A stretch of 64,000 bases of DNA, from NCBI RefSeq assembly GCF_011393025.1, contig NZ_JAAOEO010000020.1, positions 1 through 64,000 of the forward strand, given 5' to 3'. Within the stretch, counting starts at the first letter, position 1. Every line of letters starts with the position of its first letter. Both the position numbers and the translations under genes were made by a program. This document shows, in pieces, positions 1 through 8,032 of this stretch. This DNA is from Neobacillus terrae. Lineage in GTDB: Bacteria; Bacillota; Bacilli; Bacillales; Cytobacillaceae. The notes below the pieces were generated by a model. It was not told the DNA's origin and ran no database searches. It saw only the letters and a program-made list of their open reading frames with translations.

Positions 1-37
1 TATCGTCGTTGAAAACAGTGTTGCCAAGAGTGAATAA
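1..37 (+). CDS. C-terminal tail of an upstream gene (partial)
   Basis: From base 2 one frame stays open and ends at a TAA at 35-37, giving a tail that finishes VENSVAKSE. The stop lies inside the terminator-like hairpin that follows, a common arrangement at gene ends. The product cannot be identified from about eleven residues. By context it could belong with the sugar-type transporter downstream, but that is a guess. Confidence 0.35.
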   Translation, partial: IVVENSVAKSE

Positions 38-52
38 AATGACTCTTTCTTT
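26..52 (+). terminator. Rho-independent terminator of the upstream gene
   Basis: AAGAGT at 26-31 pairs with ACTCTT at 42-47 and is followed by a T-rich run. It would separate the truncated upstream gene from the transporter at 196. Confidence 0.5.
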
Positions 53-76
53 TTACACAATTATATGGACTCAATC

Positions 77-177
77 GTCTTCAGGGGCAAAAGGGGAAAC
101 TAAAACCACATTTAGTGACCCAAAATTAGTCTTCAGAGGCAAAAGGGGTAAATAAAGCCACATTTAGTGACCCAAAA
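77..177 (+). repeat. Tandem duplication in the leader of the MFS gene
   Basis: Bases 77-125 and 129-177 are two copies of a 49-bp block with a 52-bp period. Both begin GTCTTCAG and end GTGACCCAAAA and differ at only a few positions. The second copy ends a few bases before the AAAGGAGGAGG ribosome binding site at 179-190. The block may be a duplicated regulatory sequence or a slippage duplication. No protein recognition site is recognised. Confidence 0.85.
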
Positions 178-195
178 CCAAAGGAGGAGGATATT

Positions 196-1590
196 ATGTC
201 TGTAGCAAAGCAATTAAAACCAGAGGAAATGATGTCTGGTGTAAACTCAGTCAAAATTAGTAAAAAAACCTCTGTAAAGAATTTGCCAAATCTCCCGCTC
301 AGTTCGATTTGGATGATTAGTTTCGGCTTTTTGGGTGTGCAAATGGCATTTTCTTTACAAAGCTCTAATATGGGTCGTATATTCCAAACGATTGGTGCCG
401 ATCCAACTAAATTAGGTTTCTTTTTTATCCTTCCGCCACTGGCAGGACTGGTTGTCCAGCCGTTAGTTGGGTATTTATCTGATCGTACCTGGATACCGAA
501 ACTCGGCCGCCGCATACCTTATTTAATTATTGGTGCCATAGTTGCCGTAATTGTCATGTGCCTTTTGCCAAACGCCGGAAGTTTTGGTTTTAGTTCAATA
601 GCGGCACTTACTTTTGGTGCGGTTACAATTCTATTTATGGACTTGTCATCGAATGTAGCGATGCAGCCGTTCAAGATGATGGTTGGTGACATGGTCAATG
701 AAGAACAAAAAAGTTTTGCTTACTCCATTCAAAGTTTCTTAGCAAACAGCGGGGCTGTGCTTGCAAGTGTTTTCCCTTTTGTTTTGACGATTTTGGGTGT
801 GGCGAATACTTCGCCAAAGGGGACTGTACCCCCATCAGTGGTTATCTCGTTTTATGTTGGAGCAATCATATTAATTATTTGCAGCCTGTTTACCGTATTT
901 AAAGTTAGAGAATATTCACCAGCAGAATTTGCTGGTTATCACGGTATTACTAAAAATGCCAAAAAAGAAAGAACAAACAGTTTTAAACTCCTTCGCAACG
1001 CTCCAAAAGTTTTTTGGGCCGTTACTCTTGTTCAATTTTTTTGCTGGATGGGTTTCCAATATCTTTGGACCTATGGTACAGGTGCAGTTGCTTCCAATGT
1101 TTGGCATACGGCTGAACCGTCTAGCTCAGGGTATCAAACAGCCGGGAACTGGTTTGGTATTTTATCAGCTGTGCAATCCATTGCTGCGGTCGTATGGTCA
1201 CTTGTCTTGTCTCGTGTGCCAAAGGAAAAGGGGAAACTGGGATATGCCTTAAGTTTATTGCTGGGAGGAATTGGCTTTGGCTCAGTTTTCTTCTTTCATA
1301 ATCAATGGGTATTGATTTTTTCATTTATATTGATAGGCATCTCCTGGGCGGGAATGAATACCTTCCCATTCACGATGGTGACCAATGCGATATCAGGGGA
1401 GAATATGGGAAGGTACCTTGGCCTATTTAATGGCAGTATTTGTTTACCGCAAATTGCAGCTTCTTGTTTAAGTTTCGTGTTGTTTCCAGCGGTTGGAGCG
1501 TCGCTGCCGGCTATGATCCTGATTTCAGGAGTTTTTCTCGTAATCGGTGCATTATCTGTTTCAACCATCAAAGAAACACATGCCGAGTAA
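196..1590 (+). CDS. MFS transporter, GPH/SLC45-like (sugar type)
   Basis: A 464-residue integral membrane protein with about twelve hydrophobic segments. The loop after the second or third segment reads PLVGYLSDRTW...LGRR, which is characteristic of the glycoside-pentoside-hexuronide/SLC45-like branch of the major facilitator superfamily. Its likely role is cation-coupled uptake of a sugar or oligosaccharide across the cytoplasmic membrane; the substrate cannot be read from sequence. An AAAGGAGGAGG ribosome binding site sits 5-6 bases before the ATG. A strong hairpin follows the stop and the leader carries a tandem duplication, so it looks like a single-gene unit. No glycosidase or LacI-type regulator lies downstream; a partner could be upstream of the window. 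Confidence 0.85.
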   Translation: MSVAKQLKPEEMMSGVNSVKISKKTSVKNLPNLPLSSIWMISFGFLGVQMAFSLQSSNMGRIFQTIGADPTKLGFFFILPPLAGLVVQPLVGYLSDRTWIPKLGRRIPYLIIGAIVAVIVMCLLPNAGSFGFSSIAALTFGAVTILFMDLSSNVAMQPFKMMVGDMVNEEQKSFAYSIQSFLANSGAVLASVFPFVLTILGVANTSPKGTVPPSVVISFYVGAIILIICSLFTVFKVREYSPAEFAGYHGITKNAKKERTNSFKLLRNAPKVFWAVTLVQFFCWMGFQYLWTYGTGAVASNVWHTAEPSSSGYQTAGNWFGILSAVQSIAAVVWSLVLSRVPKEKGKLGYALSLLLGGIGFGSVFFFHNQWVLIFSFILIGISWAGMNTFPFTMVTNAISGENMGRYLGLFNGSICLPQIAASCLSFVLFPAVGASLPAMILISGVFLVIGALSVSTIKETHAE

Positions 1591-1622
1591 TATGAATTGG
1601 CATTGAATAACTAGTGTTTATC

Positions 1623-1655
1623 AAAAAGCGTTCCTCAGGGCAGGAGCGCTTTTTC
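1623..1655 (+). terminator. Rho-independent terminator of the MFS gene
   Basis: A 13-bp stem (AAAAAGCGTTCCT with AGGAGCGCTTTTT, one G-T pair) around the loop CAGGGC, ending in a T run. Confidence 0.85.
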
Positions 1656-1889
1656 TATGAAAACATATCTGTTTAGGTGATGTGCAGTTATAACAATTAC
1701 TAAATGTTGAGCTTTTTCTTACCTTGTAGTGAGGGCTTTTCTAATCATCTTTTTTCCTAATTTCCGTGGTCGAAGCAGCAGCCGGTTTTTTCATTATTAT
1801 AAAGAGCTGTTTAATTTTAAAATTAAGTGTATATTCCTGGGTTGATTTGATTAACAATAAGAGGGGGACAAGAAGCTGGTGAATTAGTT

Positions 1890-1942
1890 ATCCTAGAAAA
1901 CATAATTATTGACAACTTAACTAAACTGACTTATTCTAGGAT
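1890..1942 (+). promoter_or_regulatory. SigA-type promoter flanked by an inverted repeat (tcy operon)
   Basis: TTGACA at 1909-1914 is followed, after exactly 17 bases, by TATTCT at 1932-1937, a good vegetative promoter. A perfect 9-bp inverted repeat brackets it: ATCCTAGAA at 1890-1898 and TTCTAGGAT at 1934-1942, the right arm overlapping the -10. This spacing suits a repressor that binds two sites or a looped complex. The regulator is unknown. The rest of the 1656-1971 gap holds nothing else I can name; no T-box or SAM riboswitch was recognised. Confidence 0.6.
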
Positions 1943-1986
1943 TCGATCTTATAATTAAACCGATAAAAATAGTGGGGGATAACAAC

Positions 1987-2790
1987 ATGAAGAAATTACT
2001 TACTTTGGTTTTATCTGCGATTTTGCTTCTTTCATTAGCAGCATGCGGCACATCAAACGATAAGGGAAAAGAAAAAACTGCAAGCAAGAACCTGCTTCAG
2101 CAGGTAAAGGATAAAGGTGAAGTAACAATCGGAACAGAAGGAACTTATGCACCTTTTACTTTTCATGACAAAGCCGGTAAATTAACGGGGTTTGATATTG
2201 AAATAGCAGAAGAAGTTTTCAAACGCCTTAAAATTAAGCCTAAATTTGTTGAAACAAAATGGGACGGAATGATTGCCGGACTTGATGCAAAGCGCTATGA
2301 CATGGTGGCTAACGAAGTGGCGATCCGTCCTGATCGCCTTCAAAAATACGATATGTCTGATCCTTATATTGCTTCGAAGGCAGTCCTTATTGTTAAAAAC
2401 GACAACAAAGATATTAAGTCACTTGATGATTTGAAAGGTAAAAAAGTTGGACAATCTCTTGACAGCAACTACCGTAAAATTGCTGAAGACCATGGCGCAA
2501 CCAACACAGTTGTTGAAGGCTTTAACCAGGCAATCGACCTTCTGGCTTCTGGCCGTATTGATGCAACACTTAATGACAACCTTTCATACCTCGATTTGAA
2601 AAAACAGCGTCCGGAACTTCCGATTAAGACGGTATATTCTGAACCAAATGCAACAGAAAATGCATTCCTTTTCCGCAAAGGCAGCAAAGAATTGGTTACA
2701 GAAGTAAACAAAGCTCTTGCAGACATGAAGAAAGACGGAACATACCTGAAGATATCTAAAAAATGGTTCGGAACTGATGTTTCCAAGTAA
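1987..2790 (+). CDS. tcyA: L-cystine ABC transporter, substrate-binding lipoprotein
   Basis: Family 3 extracellular solute-binding protein of 267 residues. A lipoprotein signal peptide ends LSLAAC, so Cys is lipidated and the protein is tethered outside the membrane. The mature domain starts with the GTEGTYAPFTF and GFDIEIAEE motifs typical of polar amino acid and cystine binders and ends KKWFGTDVSK. Lengths here and in the next two genes, and the gene order, match Bacillus TcyA-TcyB-TcyC, a cystine importer. A longer frame begins at a GTG at 1972, but that codon lies in the GTGGGGGA ribosome binding site; the ATG at 1987 is preferred. Cystine specificity is inferred from family resemblance. 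Confidence 0.87.
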   Translation: MKKLLTLVLSAILLLSLAACGTSNDKGKEKTASKNLLQQVKDKGEVTIGTEGTYAPFTFHDKAGKLTGFDIEIAEEVFKRLKIKPKFVETKWDGMIAGLDAKRYDMVANEVAIRPDRLQKYDMSDPYIASKAVLIVKNDNKDIKSLDDLKGKKVGQSLDSNYRKIAEDHGATNTVVEGFNQAIDLLASGRIDATLNDNLSYLDLKKQRPELPIKTVYSEPNATENAFLFRKGSKELVTEVNKALADMKKDGTYLKISKKWFGTDVSK

Positions 2791-2804
2791 AGGATTTGAT
2801 CCAA

Positions 2805-3488
2805 TTGTTTGCAGATGAAAGAACTCAACGAATTATAGGAATCCTTAGCGATTCCTTTTTTCCTATTTTAAAGGCGGGTTTGTATTTTACCATTCCGCTC
2901 ACCTTAATTACATTTGTTCTCGGCCTGATTTTGGCATTCCTAATAGCCATTGCCCGGCTTTCCAATGTTAAACCGCTTGAAGCAGCAGCCAGATTTTTTG
3001 TCTGGATCTTCAGGGGAACGCCGCTGCTTGTACAAATCTTTATATTATTTTACGGATTTCCAAGTATCGGAATAACACTAAATCCTTTCCCAGCTGCTGT
3101 AATTGCATTTACGTTAAACAAAGGGGCTTATAGCTCAGAGATAATCCGTGCAGCGATTCTTTCCATTCCAAAAGGGCAATGGGAGGCAGCCTATTCAATC
3201 AGCATGACGAAGTCCCAGGCGATGAGAAGAGTAATATTACCGCAGGCAGTACGTGTTTCCCTGCCGCCACTTGGAAACTCTTTTATTAGCCTGGTGAAGG
3301 ATACATCGTTAGCGGCTACAATAACAGTTACTGAATTGTTCCAAAAAGGACAGCAAATTGCTGCCGTTACCTATGAACCTCTTTGGCTTTATATTGAAGT
3401 GGCCTTTATTTATTTGATTTTTAGTACAGTACTTTCATTTTTACAATCAAAGCTTGAACAGCGCTATGACCGCATGGTTGCCAAGTAA
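2805..3488 (+). CDS. tcyB: L-cystine ABC transporter, permease
   Basis: Polar-amino-acid-type permease (HisMQ fold) with about five membrane segments. The cytoplasmic EAA loop is visible as EAAYSISMTKSQAMRRVILPQA, slightly divided here by normal variation. It forms the channel that couples to the ATPase encoded next. There is no ATG near the beginning. A TTG at 2796 would lie only 1-2 bases from the AAAGGA at 2789-2794, while the TTG at 2805 has a normal 10-base spacing and is chosen; the 2796 start remains possible. It follows tcyA by 14 bases and ends 12 bases before tcyC. Confidence 0.83.
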   Translation: MFADERTQRIIGILSDSFFPILKAGLYFTIPLTLITFVLGLILAFLIAIARLSNVKPLEAAARFFVWIFRGTPLLVQIFILFYGFPSIGITLNPFPAAVIAFTLNKGAYSSEIIRAAILSIPKGQWEAAYSISMTKSQAMRRVILPQAVRVSLPPLGNSFISLVKDTSLAATITVTELFQKGQQIAAVTYEPLWLYIEVAFIYLIFSTVLSFLQSKLEQRYDRMVAK

Positions 3489-3500
3489 GGGGGGACTTGC

Positions 3501-4244
3501 ATGATTACATTAACTAATTTACAAAAACGGTTCGGTGAGCTTGAAGTCCTCAAGGGCATTGATGTGACTATTGAAAAAGGGACAACGGCTGTTATTATCG
3601 GACCTTCTGGTTCAGGTAAAACCACTCTATTGAGATGCCTCAATTTGCTTGAAACGCCGGATGGCGGGTCAATTTCCATAGGAAATCATAAGATTGATTT
3701 TTCCGGGCAGAAAGTAAGAGGAGCAGATGTTGCTGCTTTAAGAAAGCAAACAGGAATGGTTTTTCAAAACTATAACTTATTTCCGCATCTCACGGCACTG
3801 CAGAATATTATGGAAGGGCCTATTACAGTCCTAAGGAAGCCCAAAGAGGAAGTCCGTAAACGGGCAATGGATCTTCTGGAAAAGGTAGGACTGAGGGATC
3901 GCGCCGACATGTATCCCCACCAGCTTTCCGGCGGCCAGCAGCAGCGAATTGGTATTGCACGTGCAATGGCAATGGAGCCAGCCGTCCTGTTATTTGATGA
4001 ACCCACTTCTGCTTTGGATCCTGAATTAGTAGGGGAAGTGCTCCGGGTAATGAAGGATCTTGCTGAAGAAGGTATGACGATGGCAGTTGTTACCCATGAA
4101 ATGCAATTTGCACGTGACGTTTCTGATAAGGTCATTTTCATGGATCAGGGAGTGGTTGCAGAGATGGGGACACCTGATGAAGTTTTTGGGAATACGAAAA
4201 ATAAGCGGACACTGCAATTTCTTAATAAATTGAATACCATCTAA
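3501..4244 (+). CDS. tcyC: L-cystine ABC transporter, ATP-binding protein
   Basis: Cytoplasmic ATPase of 247 residues, the usual length for this family. Walker A is GPSGSGKTT (about residues 33-41), the Q-loop follows in VFQNYNLFPH, the signature is LSGGQQQR and Walker B is VLLFDEPTSALD; the switch histidine is in VVTHEM. It drives the permease and completes the tcyABC operon. GGGGGGAC precedes the ATG. A terminator follows directly, so the operon is three genes. Confidence 0.88.
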   Translation: MITLTNLQKRFGELEVLKGIDVTIEKGTTAVIIGPSGSGKTTLLRCLNLLETPDGGSISIGNHKIDFSGQKVRGADVAALRKQTGMVFQNYNLFPHLTALQNIMEGPITVLRKPKEEVRKRAMDLLEKVGLRDRADMYPHQLSGGQQQRIGIARAMAMEPAVLLFDEPTSALDPELVGEVLRVMKDLAEEGMTMAVVTHEMQFARDVSDKVIFMDQGVVAEMGTPDEVFGNTKNKRTLQFLNKLNTI

Positions 4245-4248
4245 GTGA

Positions 4249-4278
4249 AGAGTGCTCCATAAAGGGGCGCTCTTTTTT
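4249..4278 (+). terminator. Terminator of the tcyABC operon
   Basis: AGAGTGCTCC and GGGGCGCTCT form a 10-bp stem with G-T pairs around ATAAA, followed by six T. Confidence 0.8.
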
Positions 4279-4282
4279 AGTT

Positions 4283-4330
4283 ATCATAACTTATATCCAT
4301 AAAATCTGAACGCACGACGGGCAGGAGAAG
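4283..4330 (+). repeat. Dispersed intergenic repeat family A, copy 1 (partial)
   Basis: The block containing TTATATCCATAAAATCTGAA and then CGCACGACGGGCAGGA matches the 29400 copy and the reverse strand of the 45596-45743 copy. Only the first third of the element is present here. The remainder of the gap to 4460 is purine-rich and shows no gene. Confidence 0.65.
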
Positions 4331-4463
4331 AAGTCTCGTTAGCAATCTCATCACACAAAGGAATAGTAAGGTGAAGTTTTGAAATAAGAAGTAGAAGATT
4401 TTCAAAAAGTAGTAGAAGTTTGAAGAAAGGAGGCAGAAGATAAAGTCAAATTGCTTCAAAAAA

Positions 4464-4493
4464 GAAAAAACACCTTTTCAAAAAGGTGTTTTA
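4464..4493 (-). terminator. Terminator of the esterase gene
   Basis: AAAACACCTTTT pairs with AAAAGGTGTTTT; read on the minus strand it ends in a T-rich tract. The gene's TAA stop overlaps the stem. Confidence 0.8.
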
Positions 4494-5270
4494 CTTTGAA
4501 TTTTCGATTTTTAGATAGGAAAATAGTTCGGGAACCCGATCTTTAAAAAAACTATAATGATGCTCAGCGCCTTCCCAAACCTTGAACCTAACATTTGGTA
4601 TTTTATCTTTTACAATATTATATATGGTCCTATTAGAGGCAATAAACGCATTGCTGATATACTCATTACCAGGTACTTCGTTAGATCCGCAATCAAAATA
4701 AAGGCTTTCAATGAAAGATAAATCGCTGTTCTCCAACATCTTCTCGAATTCTTCCTGGTTTCGGAAAAAAGCTGAAGAAAAGGCAACAACGTTTTTAAAA
4801 ATATGAGGGTAAACAGCTGCTGCATAAAGACTTAAAAGTCCAGCAGAGGAAATGCCTGCAATTGATGTTTCATTTTGATTTGTACGATATTTTTTATCAA
4901 TAAAAGGCTTTAGTTCATTGACAATGAATTTGGCATAATCCTTGCCTCTGCCGCCTCCTGGAGTTCTTTCCCCTGCTATCTTATAACTTAGTTCACCAAT
5001 AGGCCATGGGAGATGTTCGTTAAGACGCTCACCGGGTTTAAAATCAATGGCAACAACAATTACCTTAATTTCTTCATTTTCATCAAGATAGCTTTCCAAA
5101 TTTAAAGATACTCCACCAGCCGCCTCCTGGTCATTAAATACGTTTTGGCCGTCATTAATATATAAAACAGGGTAATTTTTACTTTCCAACTGATAGCTTT
5201 TTGGCAAATAGACTCTTATTTTTCTATCCTGATTAAATGCTGTCATGTATACATTGTAAATCTCTAACAT
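4491..5270 (-). CDS. Alpha/beta-hydrolase-fold esterase (esterase D/enterochelin esterase-like)
   Basis: A cytoplasmic hydrolase of 259 residues related to the putative-esterase family (EstD/YbbA/Fes-like). An early strand and turn read YPVLYINDGQNVF, a hallmark of this group, and the nucleophile elbow is GISSAGL with Ser as catalytic residue. The likely catalytic histidine is in GAEHHYSFF near the C-terminus. The acid is probably in FDCGSNE. The frame extends 15 codons upstream, but the ATG at 5270 has GGGAGG at the right distance and is used. The substrate is unknown; related proteins act on acyl, S-acyl or siderophore esters. It stands alone on the minus strand. Confidence 0.75.
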   Translation of the reverse strand: MLEIYNVYMTAFNQDRKIRVYLPKSYQLESKNYPVLYINDGQNVFNDQEAAGGVSLNLESYLDENEEIKVIVVAIDFKPGERLNEHLPWPIGELSYKIAGERTPGGGRGKDYAKFIVNELKPFIDKKYRTNQNETSIAGISSAGLLSLYAAAVYPHIFKNVVAFSSAFFRNQEEFEKMLENSDLSFIESLYFDCGSNEVPGNEYISNAFIASNRTIYNIVKDKIPNVRFKVWEGAEHHYSFFKDRVPELFSYLKIENSK

Positions 5271-5400
5271 ACTTTTCCTCCCTTTTATTCTCTTAAATTT
5301 ACCATAATAACCCAAGGAACGAAATTTAATTTTTCGTTTGCATTAAACCGTTAAGGGTATTAGATTCCTAGATAATAAAACAAGGGAGTGTAGCGGCAAC

Positions 5401-5988
5401 ATAAAAAGCAAACTTTTCTTATTAAGTCTTAGCGCCACAGCCATTATCGGATTAAGCGGATGTGGAAATGACGATAATGATGTAGTACCTTCCAATAGTA
5501 AAAACTCCACAAACCAAAAAATGGATCAAAGCACTCAGAAAAAGTTGAACATGGAGAAAAACGGTTCAAGTGCAGTAGTTCCAAAAAGCCTTAAAAAGGC
5601 GGAAAATCTAGCGTTTAAGATTGGTGATATAGCTAAAATTAAGGCTAATCATATGCCAGGAATGAAGGGTGCCGAAGCTGAAATTGTTGGTGCATTCAAC
5701 ACGAACGCGTATGTAGTTGACTACAAACCAACATCGGGCGGGCCCGAGGTTAAGAACCACAAATGGGTAATCCAAGAGGAGATAAAGGAAGCTGGCAGCG
5801 GGACATTAAAACCTGGAACTCCAGTGAATCTGGAGGCCGCCCATATGAAAGGCATGAAGAGTGCAAAAGCAACGATTGTATCTGTCGAGCCAACCACAGT
5901 TTATATGGTTAACTATACGCCGACAACAGGCGGCCCTAAGGTTAAAAATCATAAATGGGTAATAGAATGTGAACTTGAGAAGAAATAA
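5401..5988 (+). CDS. ydhK: YdhK-like lipoprotein with two DUF1541 repeats; start codon abnormal
   Basis: The 155-residue part beginning at the ATG at 5521 is not the whole protein. In the same frame, bases 5401-5520 encode a complete lipoprotein signal peptide that ends GLSGC with Cys at 5461, followed by an acidic Asn/Asp linker. The mature part holds two copies of a roughly 60-residue domain, each with H-M-P/K-G-M-K and a TTGGPKVKNHKWV-type segment, as in Bacillus YdhK. No ATG, GTG or TTG exists between the in-frame TAA at 5344-5346 and the signal peptide. The codon at the expected site, 12 bases after AGGGAG, is ATA at 5401-5403. Either ATA is used, or a G-to-A change has crippled expression. 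Function unknown; the His/Met-rich domains may bind metal (inference). Confidence 0.7.
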   Translation: MKSKLFLLSLSATAIIGLSGCGNDDNDVVPSNSKNSTNQKMDQSTQKKLNMEKNGSSAVVPKSLKKAENLAFKIGDIAKIKANHMPGMKGAEAEIVGAFNTNAYVVDYKPTSGGPEVKNHKWVIQEEIKEAGSGTLKPGTPVNLEAAHMKGMKSAKATIVSVEPTTVYMVNYTPTTGGPKVKNHKWVIECELEKK

Positions 5989-5995
5989 TGGCAAC

Positions 5996-6032
5996 AAGAA
6001 GAGATGGGAGAATTTCCTTGCTCTTTTTTGAT
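5996..6032 (+). terminator. Weak terminator after the YdhK-like gene
   Basis: AAGAGATGGGA and TCCTTGCTCTT pair imperfectly, followed by a T run. Confidence 0.45.
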
Positions 6033-6215
6033 TGGAAAAGATAGAACATCTAGTTCTTTATTCCTAACTTCTGAAAATCACTAAAAATATTTTAATAGTC
6101 AAGTTTGACTTCGGATTAATGGTGGTAATTGTAAAGAATGTATGACCAAAAATAGAGAAAATAATATTTAAATAGAATCATAGTAAAAAACAAAAGAAAA
6201 AGGGGCGGAACACCA

Positions 6216-7388
6216 ATGAAAAAGAAAGAAGTAATCGCTATGCTGTTAGCAGGCGGCAGAGGAAGCAGATTAAAAGATTTAACTGAAGAGATTGCTAAGC
6301 CAGCGGTTCCATTTGCAGGAAAGTACCGTATCATCGATTTTACTTTGAGCAATTGCAGCAACTCTGGAATTGATACTGTAGGCGTTTTAACACAATATCA
6401 GCCACATATTCTTCAGGATTATATAGGTGACGGCAAGCATTGGGATTTGAACCGAAGAGAGGGCGGCGTTACCATTCTTCCCCCATACCAATGTGAGGAC
6501 GGACAAAAATGGTATGAAGGAACAGCTCATGCGATTTATCAAAACATGCGATACATTGAGACTCACAATCCAGAATACGTTTTAGTAATTTCAGGTGATC
6601 ATATTTATAAAATGGACTATAGCAAAATGATTGAAGAACACAAAGAGTCCGGTGCGGATGCTACGATTTCGGTCATTAATGTTCCGTGGAGTGAAGCAAG
6701 CAGATTTGGCATTATGAATGTTGATTCTTCAACTGGTGAAATCGTTGAATTTGAGGAAAAGCCTGAGAAGCCAAAGTCCAACCTGGCATCAATGGGCATA
6801 TATATATTTAATTGGTCTGTTTTAAAGGATTATTTGGAAAAAGAAGAGCTTAATCCTGATTCTTCACGGGATTTTGGAAAAGATATTATTCCAGCAATGA
6901 TTAATGACCAGTGCCACTTACATGCATACCGTTTCAAGGGTTACTGGAAGGATGTCGGCACAGTACAAAGCTTCTGGGAAGCAAACATGGATCTTCTTTC
7001 TGAAGATACCAATCCCATTTTGCAAAACGAAGAATGGATGGTTTATACAGAGGAAACCTTCCAGCCGCCAATGTATTTAGATGGAAGAGCATCCTTAAAG
7101 CAATCCATTGTTAGTGAAGGATGCAAGATTTACGGTAAGGTGGAAAATTCTATTTTATTTACTGGCGTAAAGGTTGGCAAAGGCGCTGTCATTAAGGATT
7201 CTGTTATTTTACCTGGCACTGTCATTGAAGCCAATGCAGTGGTAAATAGAGTAGTTGTTGGCTGTAATACCGTAATTGAAGCCAATTCAGTAGTAGGTTC
7301 ATCAAATCCATTCAGTGAAATTACATTGATTGGAAACGAGCAAATCATCCATCAGGCTGAGGAACCTGTTAAAGAAGAAGCTGTATAA
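6216..7388 (+). CDS. glgC: Glucose-1-phosphate adenylyltransferase (ADP-glucose pyrophosphorylase)
   Basis: Makes ADP-glucose from glucose-1-phosphate and ATP, the committed step of bacterial glycogen synthesis. The N-terminal nucleotidyltransferase domain opens with MLLAGGRGSRL and continues through KPAVPFAGKYRIIDF, LSNC and ISGDHIYKMDY. The C-terminal part is a left-handed beta helix with hexapeptide repeats (VENSILFTGVKVGKGAVIKD region). At 390 residues it matches the Bacillus catalytic subunit. AAAGGGGCGGAA precedes the ATG. Unusually it stands alone: glgB, glgD, glgA and glgP, which normally flank it, are absent from the window and a terminator follows directly. Confidence 0.92.
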   Translation: MKKKEVIAMLLAGGRGSRLKDLTEEIAKPAVPFAGKYRIIDFTLSNCSNSGIDTVGVLTQYQPHILQDYIGDGKHWDLNRREGGVTILPPYQCEDGQKWYEGTAHAIYQNMRYIETHNPEYVLVISGDHIYKMDYSKMIEEHKESGADATISVINVPWSEASRFGIMNVDSSTGEIVEFEEKPEKPKSNLASMGIYIFNWSVLKDYLEKEELNPDSSRDFGKDIIPAMINDQCHLHAYRFKGYWKDVGTVQSFWEANMDLLSEDTNPILQNEEWMVYTEETFQPPMYLDGRASLKQSIVSEGCKIYGKVENSILFTGVKVGKGAVIKDSVILPGTVIEANAVVNRVVVGCNTVIEANSVVGSSNPFSEITLIGNEQIIHQAEEPVKEEAV

Positions 7389-7400
7389 TAAAACGGACAG

Positions 7401-7426
7401 GCACCCTAATTGGGTGCTTTTTTCTT
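7401..7426 (+). terminator. Terminator of glgC
   Basis: GCACCC and GGGTGC around TAATT, followed by a T run. Confidence 0.8.
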
Positions 7427-7473
7427 TTTGTTTTATAATATTATTAACAAGTAAACTTAGCGGAGGTTTTATA

Positions 7474-7866
7474 ATGCAGATAAATGGATTAATAGAATTA
7501 CAGAATTTTATGAGGAATTACCATAAAGAAATGAACTGGGAGATAAGTGGAAGCGGTTATTCTGAAAGCAGAGACGGCCTTTTAACAAATTATATGCTTT
7601 TAACTACGGAGGTAGCAGAAGTAGGGGAAGAGCTTAGAAAATCATTCAATTTAACAACCGCAAACGTTCTTGAGGGCATGGAGGAAGAAGAGGCCTTCCG
7701 TCTTGCGAAGGAAGCTGTAAAAGATGATATCGGAAAAGAACTTGCAGACTGCCTGGCGTATCTCTTAAAGTTCTATAACTACTTTGATATTGATTTAGAG
7801 ACAAGCTTTTTTGCGAAAATGGACGAAGTGAAAAATAGAAAAAATAAGGATATATCTATTAAATAG
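7474..7866 (+). CDS. MazG-like nucleotide pyrophosphohydrolase domain protein
   Basis: A 130-residue all-helical protein resembling the MazG/dUTPase-like nucleotide pyrophosphohydrolase family. The two acidic motifs that bind Mg are visible: EVAEVGEELRK (EExxE type) near residue 45 and DIGKELADCLAYL (ExxD type) near residue 92. Such proteins hydrolyse non-canonical or stress-related nucleotides; the substrate here is unknown. The frame is open from 7330, overlapping glgC and its terminator, so the ATG at 7474, nine bases after GGAGG, is the start. It appears to be a single-gene unit. Confidence 0.75.
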   Translation: MQINGLIELQNFMRNYHKEMNWEISGSGYSESRDGLLTNYMLLTTEVAEVGEELRKSFNLTTANVLEGMEEEEAFRLAKEAVKDDIGKELADCLAYLLKFYNYFDIDLETSFFAKMDEVKNRKNKDISIK

Positions 7867-8002
7867 TAAAAAGAGCAATGCTACTAATAAGCAGTTCAGT
7901 TTGGAAGTAGAAAAAGTAAAAAAGCAATATAAAAATACATAAAAACAGCAAAGTTTTGGTGTTTTAAGTAACACTTAAAATAACAAATAATTAGACATTT
8001 TT

Positions 8003-8030
8003 AAAGCACCTACTTTTAAGGTGCTTTCAT
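8003..8030. terminator. Bidirectional terminator between convergent genes
   Basis: AAAGCACCT at 8003-8011 pairs with AGGTGCTTT at 8019-8027, with A- and T-rich flanks on both sides. Confidence 0.7.
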
Positions 8031-8032
8031 TT

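Noticed and set aside
1656..1971. T-box or SAM riboswitch before tcyABC
   Set aside because: No specifier loop, T-box sequence or S-box core was found; only a promoter and an inverted repeat are visible.
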